Source of the DNA: Candidatus Saccharibacteria bacterium
GTDB taxonomy: Bacteria > Patescibacteriota > Saccharimonadia > Saccharimonadales > Saccharimonadaceae
Assembly: GCA_016789455.1 (NCBI GenBank)
Contig: JAEUQU010000002.1
Location: 186,001 to 250,000 of the forward strand
Length of the DNA stretch: 64,000 nt
Reading direction: 5' to 3'
Position numbers and translations under genes: made by a program. This document shows positions 59,415-64,000 of the stretch, piece by piece (positions within the stretch are counted from its first letter, which is position 1; each line of letters begins with the position of its first letter). The notes beneath the pieces were generated by a model, which was not told the DNA's origin, did not search any database, and saw nothing but the letters and a program-made list of their open reading frames with translations.

Positions 59415-59736
59415 TGCCTTGGCTCCTTAATTCATTGATCTTTGATGACACAAAGTCCCATCGTTCCCAATATGTTGTTAATTCTTCCTGTCCGGCATTG
59501 GTGAGACTATAAAACTTTCGCGGAGGTCCCACTTCTGATGGCTTCTTCTCGATACTCACAAGTTCATTTTTTTCTAGTCGGACAAGAATGGTATAAACCG
59601 TTCCTTCAACGACATCTTCGAATCCAAGCCTCCTTAGTTGCTGGGTGATTTCGTATCCATATGTAGGCTTTCGGCTTATCACTTCCAGTACTGAGCCTTC
59701 GAGTACGCCTTTGAGCATTTCTGTAATATTATTCAA
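59407..59736 (-). CDS. PadR-family transcriptional regulator
   Basis: A 109-residue winged-helix repressor with the PadR pattern: 'LEVISRKPTYGYEITQQLRRLGF' (about 18-40) and 'VEGTVYTILVRLEKNELV' (about 43-60), plus a short C-terminal dimerisation helix. Start is TTG, 7 bp after AAAGGA. An imperfect palindrome TAGTATGTAATACTTACTA at 59751-59769 in its promoter is a likely autoregulatory site. Confidence 0.9.
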   Translation of the reverse strand: MNNITEMLKGVLEGSVLEVISRKPTYGYEITQQLRRLGFEDVVEGTVYTILVRLEKNELVSIEKKPSEVGPPRKFYSLTNAGQEELTTYWERWDFVSSKINELRSQGNE

Positions 59737-59750
59737 TCTGCATCCTTTAC

Positions 59751-59769
59751 TAGTATGTAATACTTACTA
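59751..59769. promoter_or_regulatory. Probable PadR operator
   Basis: TAGTA...TACTA inverted repeat with an inner TAATA, just upstream of padR and overlapping a CATACT -10-like box. Confidence 0.45.
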
Positions 59770-59904
59770 CCACTATATAGTAACACAGAGTAGGCTAAGT
59801 TGTCAGCCATATTTTTTGATGCAGCAGAATAATGCAAGCCAGACATTTGTCACCAGGTGCTAAAATCATACATACGCAGCAACAGTAAAATGAGGAATAT
59901 GCAT

Positions 59905-60285
59905 ATGGCAAAGTACGTTGATGGATTCGTCCTGGTGGTCCCCAAAGGCAAAGAAGCCGAATACGAAGCAATGGCCAAACAAGGCCGCGATTCCTGGATG
60001 AAGCACGGCGCACTGCAGTACTTCGAGTGCCGGGGCGATGATCTCAAGCAACAAGAGATGGGCGGCGTAAAATCACGCGCCTTCACGGAGATGGCCGGCG
60101 CATCGGCCGATGATAATGTCTGGTTTTCCTTCATCGTCTTCAATTCCAAGGAGCACCGTGACGAGGTGAACAAGAAAGTCATGGCAGAGATGGACGAAGC
60201 CTATGCGGAGCAAACCGATTTCGTCATGCCAAACGACATGACGAAGATGGCCTACGGCGGGTTTGAGGCAGTAGTCGAGGGGTAA
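59905..60285 (+). CDS. DUF1428 (YbaA-like) protein
   Basis: A 126-residue dimeric alpha/beta-barrel family protein: 'YVDGFVLVVPKGKEAEYEAMA' start, 'GDDLKQQEMGGVKSRAF', 'VWFSFIVFNSKEHRDEVN' and 'MPNDMTKMAYGGFE'. Function unknown in all organisms. GAGGA 9 bp before the ATG decides the start; the open frame reaches 59857. First of three small genes (59905-61168) that often travel together as stress or environmental-fitness loci. Confidence 0.88.
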   Translation: MAKYVDGFVLVVPKGKEAEYEAMAKQGRDSWMKHGALQYFECRGDDLKQQEMGGVKSRAFTEMAGASADDNVWFSFIVFNSKEHRDEVNKKVMAEMDEAYAEQTDFVMPNDMTKMAYGGFEAVVEG

Positions 60286-60289
60286 TCTT

Positions 60290-60691
60290 GTGCAGAAATA
60301 TACGACCGTCGAAGAGTTCCTAAGCGACCTGGATGCCGGGAAACGCCAACAAGTCGAAGCGCTAAGAGACCTCATACTCAAGACCGAGCCGACGCTTGTA
60401 GAACACATCAAATGGAACGCGCCAAGCTATGTTTTGGACGGCGAGGATAGAATCACCTTCAATCTCATGAACAAGCAGGGAGTGGTGAAGCTCGTGTTGC
60501 ACATGGGCGCGACCCGCAAGGAAGACAAGAAGGGCGCTCCGATTATGCAGGATGAGAGCGGACTCATTGCATGGAGTTCTGACATCAGGGGGATGATCAC
60601 CTTCAATACCATGGACGACATTAATGCCCATTCGGCCCCGCTGCAAAAGATAATCAGTAACTGGCTGGCAATCCCGTCAGCAGAACAGTAG
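60290..60691 (+). CDS. DUF1801 (YdhG-like) protein
   Basis: A 133-residue protein of the YdhG/DUF1801 fold: 'LRDLILKTEPTLVEHIKWNAPSYVLDG' (about 26-52) is the typical signature. Start is GTG 4 bp after the DUF1428 stop with GAGGGG in the preceding gene. Role unknown, frataxin-like fold reported for relatives. Confidence 0.85.
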   Translation: MQKYTTVEEFLSDLDAGKRQQVEALRDLILKTEPTLVEHIKWNAPSYVLDGEDRITFNLMNKQGVVKLVLHMGATRKEDKKGAPIMQDESGLIAWSSDIRGMITFNTMDDINAHSAPLQKIISNWLAIPSAEQ

Positions 60692-60733
60692 ACAACTGCT
60701 AAAGCAATAGCTGCACATAAAGGAGTAAGCCCA

Positions 60734-61168
60734 ATGCCCACCATCAACCCATACATCAACTTCAACGGCAACGCCAAAGAAGCCTTCACCTTTTACAAAT
60801 CTGTCTTTGGCGGCGAGTTTACCAGTCTCGTACGCTTCAAAGACCTGCAGAACCCCGAGTTTCCCGTGCCTGAGAGCGACGCCGATAAGATCATGCGCAT
60901 CGTCCTGCCGGTCGGCGGCAACACCCTCATCGCCAATGATGTCCCCGAGGTCCTGGGGCGTGTCAACGAGAACGAAAACAGGTCAAAGATAGCAGTCAGC
61001 GCGGAGAGCCGCGAAGAAGCCGAAAGGATATTCACCGGACTCTCGGCCGGCGGCACCGTCGAGATGCCACTGGATGAAAGTCCGTGGGGCACACAGTTTG
61101 CGATGTTCAGGGATAAGTATGGCATTGAGTGGACGGTAGAGTTTGACGCAGACGGAAAGCAGGCATGA
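60734..61168 (+). CDS. VOC/PhnB-like glyoxalase-superfamily protein
   Basis: A 144-residue protein: 'NPYINFNGNAKEAFTFYKSVFGGEFTSL' and 'SPWGTQFAMFRDKYGIEWTVEF' are the two betaalphabetabetabeta units of the PhnB (3-demethylubiquinone methyltransferase-like) group. Metal or small-molecule binding likely; substrate unknown. AAAGGAG precedes the ATG. Its TGA overlaps a following ATG. Confidence 0.9.
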   Translation: MPTINPYINFNGNAKEAFTFYKSVFGGEFTSLVRFKDLQNPEFPVPESDADKIMRIVLPVGGNTLIANDVPEVLGRVNENENRSKIAVSAESREEAERIFTGLSAGGTVEMPLDESPWGTQFAMFRDKYGIEWTVEFDADGKQA

Positions 61169-61284
61169 ACAAAGCCCTCGCCGCCCTCGAGCCCCTCATC
61201 GGCTGCAGCGACCCGCAAGATAAATGCCAAAGTGCGTTGTGTGAGCCACATCACACGCGGCCTCTGCTTTTTCTGATATGGTAG
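61165..61284 (+). CDS. Short 39-aa ORF, possible gene remnant
   Basis: Starts in ATGA overlap with the VOC gene ('NKALAALEPLIGCSDPQDKC') then runs into a low-quality, hydrophobic tail and stops. The first 20 residues look like a real N-terminus, so this may be a truncated gene. Confidence 0.3.
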   Translation: MNKALAALEPLIGCSDPQDKCQSALCEPHHTRPLLFLIW

Positions 61285-61354
61285 TTGCAGGTAATAGCAC
61301 ATAATTACTTTGCCGCCAGCACCCGGCACGGTAAAAGAAAGCAGACGCACCCAC

Positions 61355-61990
61355 ATGGCCAAAGAAGTCTATCCCGCAACCCTCACTATCGATTACCCCA
61401 AGAGGCTCGATCGTCTCACCAGCTTCTTCCGCATCATTACGGTTATTCCAATCGCCATTGTGCTTATGGTACTGATTGGCGCGTACGGCGACAGCCATGT
61501 CAACGAAGCCGGCCAGCGCGTCGCTGCAAATACGGGCGGTATTACCGTGGGACTGGCTGCAGCCACGGCATTGATGATCATTTTCCGGCAGCGGTATCCC
61601 CGCTGGTGGTTCGATTTCGCGCTGGAGCTCAACCGCTTCACGACGAGGGTCAGCGCCTATCTGCTTCTGTTGACGGATACATACCCATCCACCACCGACG
61701 AACAGTCCGTCCATATGGACCTGCGCTACCCGGATGCCGAGCGCGACCTCAACCGCTGGCTGCCGCTGGTGAAGTGGTTTTTGGCGATACCGCATTACTT
61801 CGTGCTGCTTGTGCTAAGCATCGCCGCCTTCCTGGCGGTCATCATTGCCTGGTTCGCCATACTGTTCACGGGGCACTATCCCAAGTCTCTGTTCGACTTC
61901 GTGGTCGGCGTGATGCGCTGGGATTGGCGGGTGACGGCGTATGCGTTTTTGCTGGCGACGGATGAGTATCCGCCGTTTAGTCTTAAGTAA
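61355..61990 (+). CDS. DUF4389 membrane protein
   Basis: A 211-residue integral membrane protein: soluble strand 'EVYPATLTIDYPKRLDR', two helices (about 22-43 and 58-75), then 'YPDAERDLNRWLPLVKWFLAIPHYFVL' (about 128-154), the DUF4389 hallmark, two more helices and 'RVTAYAFLLATDEYPPF'. Common in actinobacteria and CPR, function unknown. The ATG at 61355 is chosen because the family starts there; no ribosome-binding site is evident. Confidence 0.82.
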   Translation: MAKEVYPATLTIDYPKRLDRLTSFFRIITVIPIAIVLMVLIGAYGDSHVNEAGQRVAANTGGITVGLAAATALMIIFRQRYPRWWFDFALELNRFTTRVSAYLLLLTDTYPSTTDEQSVHMDLRYPDAERDLNRWLPLVKWFLAIPHYFVLLVLSIAAFLAVIIAWFAILFTGHYPKSLFDFVVGVMRWDWRVTAYAFLLATDEYPPFSLK

Positions 61991-62037
61991 ATTAAGCCTG
62001 CTGCGCCAGTAACTTTTAGAATCAGCGTATATAAGCG

Positions 62038-62066
62038 TTGCAATTTGCGATTATCTATGCAATAAT
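62038..62066 (+). promoter_or_regulatory. Promoter of the ABC exporter gene with long leader
   Basis: TTGCAA (62038-62043), 17 bp, AATAAT (62061-62066). The leader of about 190 nt includes AAGGGCG/CGCCCTT and ACCAGC/GCTGGT inverted repeats and a 21-codon frame at 62105-62170. Confidence 0.45.
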
Positions 62067-62126
62067 GCCAAATTATCATTAACACAACGAAAGGGCGCAC
62101 CACAATGTTAGTAATCCCAACACGCA

Positions 62127-62261
62127 TCACCGACCGATCCTCACGCCCTTTTGGTGTGTCTCTCGTCTGACCAGCCGCTTCTTGGCGCGGGCACGCTGGT
62201 CATCATAACTTCCAGCGTCAATGTATCTTCCATCAATTTCTGCAACATAAGGTTCTCTCAT
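62127..62261 (-). CDS. Small basic protein antisense to the ABC leader (44 aa)
   Basis: Encodes 'REPYVAEIDGRYIDAGSYDD' followed by a very basic tail ('RARAKKRLVRRE'). The start codon shares CTCATGAG with the divergent ABC gene. On the minus strand TAGAAT lies 8 bp before the ATG, the leaderless pattern used by other genes here. The amino-acid order looks protein-like rather than random, but no family is known. Confidence 0.4.
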   Translation of the reverse strand: MREPYVAEIDGRYIDAGSYDDQRARAKKRLVRRETHQKGVRIGR

Positions 62262-64000
62262 GAGTAAACATTCTACCGCGCCCTGGTATGCGTCGCCAGC
62301 CCTCAAAGCATTCTTGACGTTCATCCGGCCATGGCGCTTCAACATCTTCATCAACGCGATCCTGTTTGTGATTGCTAACGCCTTGCTGGCAGTCGTGCCG
62401 GTCGTCATCGGCATCCTGACTGACGTTTTGGCTGCGCAACCCATCGAGCAGGGGCGGGCCTGGCTGCTAGCCTGGGTGCTTGTCGCGCTTAGTACCGGCC
62501 ACAACCTCTTTTGGCGCGGCAGTGAGCTGGTCTTCCGGGCCTGGGTGCTGCCTATCTCCTTCAAGTACGAATCATTCCTGTTTGCGCGTATCATCAACCG
62601 GCCGTATCCGTACTTCATCGATAAGTTCACGGGTAAGATATCGTCCAACCTGACCACTATCTCGCAGGAGTACCGCACGCTTCTGGACAACGTGTTGTTC
62701 AACTACATCTCGTCCGTCATCAACATCGTGGCCATGGTGCTGATTGCTACCAGCGTCAACTGGCAGACCGGGCTGATCGTGGTTACCACGCTTATTGCCA
62801 TGTGTCTGGCCGGCCGGCCGCTGCTTGGCAAGGAGATGTTCTACCACAAGATTGAGACCGACCGCGAAGCCACCAAGAACGGCCACATCATCGATTCCAT
62901 TGCCAACTTCGTCAGCGTCAAATCCTTCAACAAGGAGGGCAAGGAAACCAAAACGGTCGAGCGTCAGCAGGGCACGACGCTCGCCGTCGCCCAAAAGGGC
63001 TTCTTATGGTCTGTTTTCTTCTGGGGCAGTATGTCGGTGTTCGTGCGCGACCTGATGTGGCCGGCGATCATCCTGTTCAACCTGTGGATGTTCCTTGGTG
63101 GGCAGATCAGCCTCGGGCAGTTCACTACCATCATCTCGGCCGCAGTCGTCTTTACCACGACGATCTGGGAGGTGGTCTGGAACATCGCCAGCTTCGGCCG
63201 GCAATTCGCCAAGATAGACGAGGCGCACCGGTATCTGTTCGGTACAGAAAGCGTCATCAACGACGCGGGCGAGGCCAAAGCGCCGGTCACCCCAATGTTC
63301 AAACATGAACTGGCCATCAATGACTTGACCTTCGCCTATCCTGATAAGTCCGACACGGCCGTCCTGAGCGACGTCTCACTGACCATCAGAAAGGGCGAGA
63401 AAATCGGCGTCGTCGGCCGCTCTGGCAGTGGCAAGAGTACGCTAACCAAGCTGCTGCTCGACTACTACGAAGTGCCGCTCGGAACCTTTACTTTTGACGG
63501 CACGCCGGTAGCCAGCCGCGCCCTGGCCGACCACATCTCGTTCGTGCCGCAGGATACTGCCCTGTTCCACCGCTCAATCGCCGAGAACATCGCCTATGCC
63601 GCAGACGAGGACACGCCGCATGAGAAGGTGGTGGCCGCCGCCCGCAAGGCCGAAGCCGACGAATTCATCGTCAAGCTGCCGCAGCAGTACGACACGCTGG
63701 TGGGTGAGCGTGGCGTCAAGCTCTCTGGCGGGCAGCGCCAGCGCATCGCCATCGCCCGGGCCATGCTCAACGACGCACCGATATTGGTACTGGACGAAGC
63801 GACCAGCGCCCTGGACAGCGAAAGCGAACTTCTCGTCCAAAAAGCTCTTGAAAACCTCTGGCAGGACAAGACGGTCATCGCCATCGCGCACCGTCTCTCC
63901 ACCCTCAAACACATGGACCGCATCATTGTCATGGACGGTGGGCGGATCATCGAGGATGGCACGCACCAGCAGCTGATTGCGCGCGGCGGCACGTATGCCA
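62260..64000 (+). CDS. ABC exporter, fused permease and ATPase; 3' end beyond window
   Basis: At least 580 residues. Six-helix ABC transmembrane domain (about 20-310), then the nucleotide-binding domain: Walker A 'GRSGSGKST' (about 387-395), Q-loop 'FVPQDTALFH', signature 'LSGGQRQRIA' (about 488-497), Walker B 'ILVLDEATS' and H-loop 'AIAHRLST'. Half-transporter of the MsbA/multidrug type that must dimerise. It lacks only the last few residues. No partner gene is visible before the edge. Start is the ATG at 62260. Confidence 0.92.
   Translation, partial: MSKHSTAPWYASPALKAFLTFIRPWRFNIFINAILFVIANALLAVVPVVIGILTDVLAAQPIEQGRAWLLAWVLVALSTGHNLFWRGSELVFRAWVLPISFKYESFLFARIINRPYPYFIDKFTGKISSNLTTISQEYRTLLDNVLFNYISSVINIVAMVLIATSVNWQTGLIVVTTLIAMCLAGRPLLGKEMFYHKIETDREATKNGHIIDSIANFVSVKSFNKEGKETKTVERQQGTTLAVAQKGFLWSVFFWGSMSVFVRDLMWPAIILFNLWMFLGGQISLGQFTTIISAAVVFTTTIWEVVWNIASFGRQFAKIDEAHRYLFGTESVINDAGEAKAPVTPMFKHELAINDLTFAYPDKSDTAVLSDVSLTIRKGEKIGVVGRSGSGKSTLTKLLLDYYEVPLGTFTFDGTPVASRALADHISFVPQDTALFHRSIAENIAYAADEDTPHEKVVAAARKAEADEFIVKLPQQYDTLVGERGVKLSGGQRQRIAIARAMLNDAPILVLDEATSALDSESELLVQKALENLWQDKTVIAIAHRLSTLKHMDRIIVMDGGRIIEDGTHQQLIARGGTYA

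Noticed and set aside
62105-62170. 21-codon leader peptide before the ABC exporter
   Set aside because: AAAGGG is present but the frame overlaps the more protein-like minus-strand 44-residue frame; mentioned only as part of the leader.

Overview
The window is about 57% GC, densely coded on both strands, and looks like a chromosome segment of a Candidatus Saccharibacteria (TM7, Patescibacteria/CPR) member, probably a free-range or soil/sludge type. This placement is an inference from gene content: gatCA-X-gatB, uvrB, dnaE, rplS, rnhB-yraN, several type IV prepilins with a PilB ATPase, small secreted proteins, and polysaccharide hydrolases. No rRNA or marker tree is available here. The genetic code reads as standard.

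Layout. 1-4.3 kb: partial hydrolase, pepP, holin-like membrane protein, secG, peptide-binding protein. 4.4-6.8 kb: tRNA-Leu(GAG), then three GC-rich genes of unknown function, two of them tandem paralogs, each with its own promoter and 3' hairpin. 6.9-10 kb: FAD oxidase, tRNA-Leu(CAG), rRNA/tRNA methyltransferase, SLOG/LOG-like protein. 10-11.8 kb: tandem zinc-ribbon paralogs. 11.9-23.6 kb: uvrB, GH10 xylanase, gatC-gatA-X-gatB, a YtxH-like pair, dnaE. 23.6-29.8 kb: a low-GC lone nuclease-like gene, MFS, TIGR03086-like protein, nickel SOD with its maturation protease, flavin protein, secreted protein, SpoU methylase. 30-39.7 kb: pilB, GH13 enzyme, a sigma-70 factor with an N-terminal winged-helix-like extension, rplS, an RNase HII-YraN fusion, M1 aminopeptidase. 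39.8-43.3 kb: HTH protein, a His/Met-rich membrane and DUF305 cluster (probable copper handling), tRNA-Val. 43.4-53.6 kb: CCA enzyme, SPFH proteins, secreted paralog pair, four prepilin-like genes, tRNA-Phe followed by an ATPase flanked by tRNA-derived direct repeats, GH16 glucanase coupled to a prepilin. 53.7-59.05 kb: accessory island beside tRNA-Gly(GCC), headed by a large serine recombinase whose stop codon lies inside the tRNA. 59.1-64 kb: PadR/DUF1048, DUF1428, DUF1801, VOC, DUF4389 and a truncated-by-edge ABC exporter.

Two themes run through the window. First, many housekeeping genes have a -10-like hexamer only 6-11 bp before the start codon, so their mRNAs are probably leaderless. 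Second, nine dispersed genes are unusually GC-rich, carry Shine-Dalgarno sites behind mostly consensus-like promoters and end in very stable hairpins; six of them form three tandem paralog pairs (two pairs intracellular-looking, one secreted). This second group has no family I recognise apart from a resolvase-like HTH in one member, and is the best candidate for undescribed biology here. Cell-surface carbohydrate use (GH10, GH16, GH13) and type IV pili appear to be linked through genome order.
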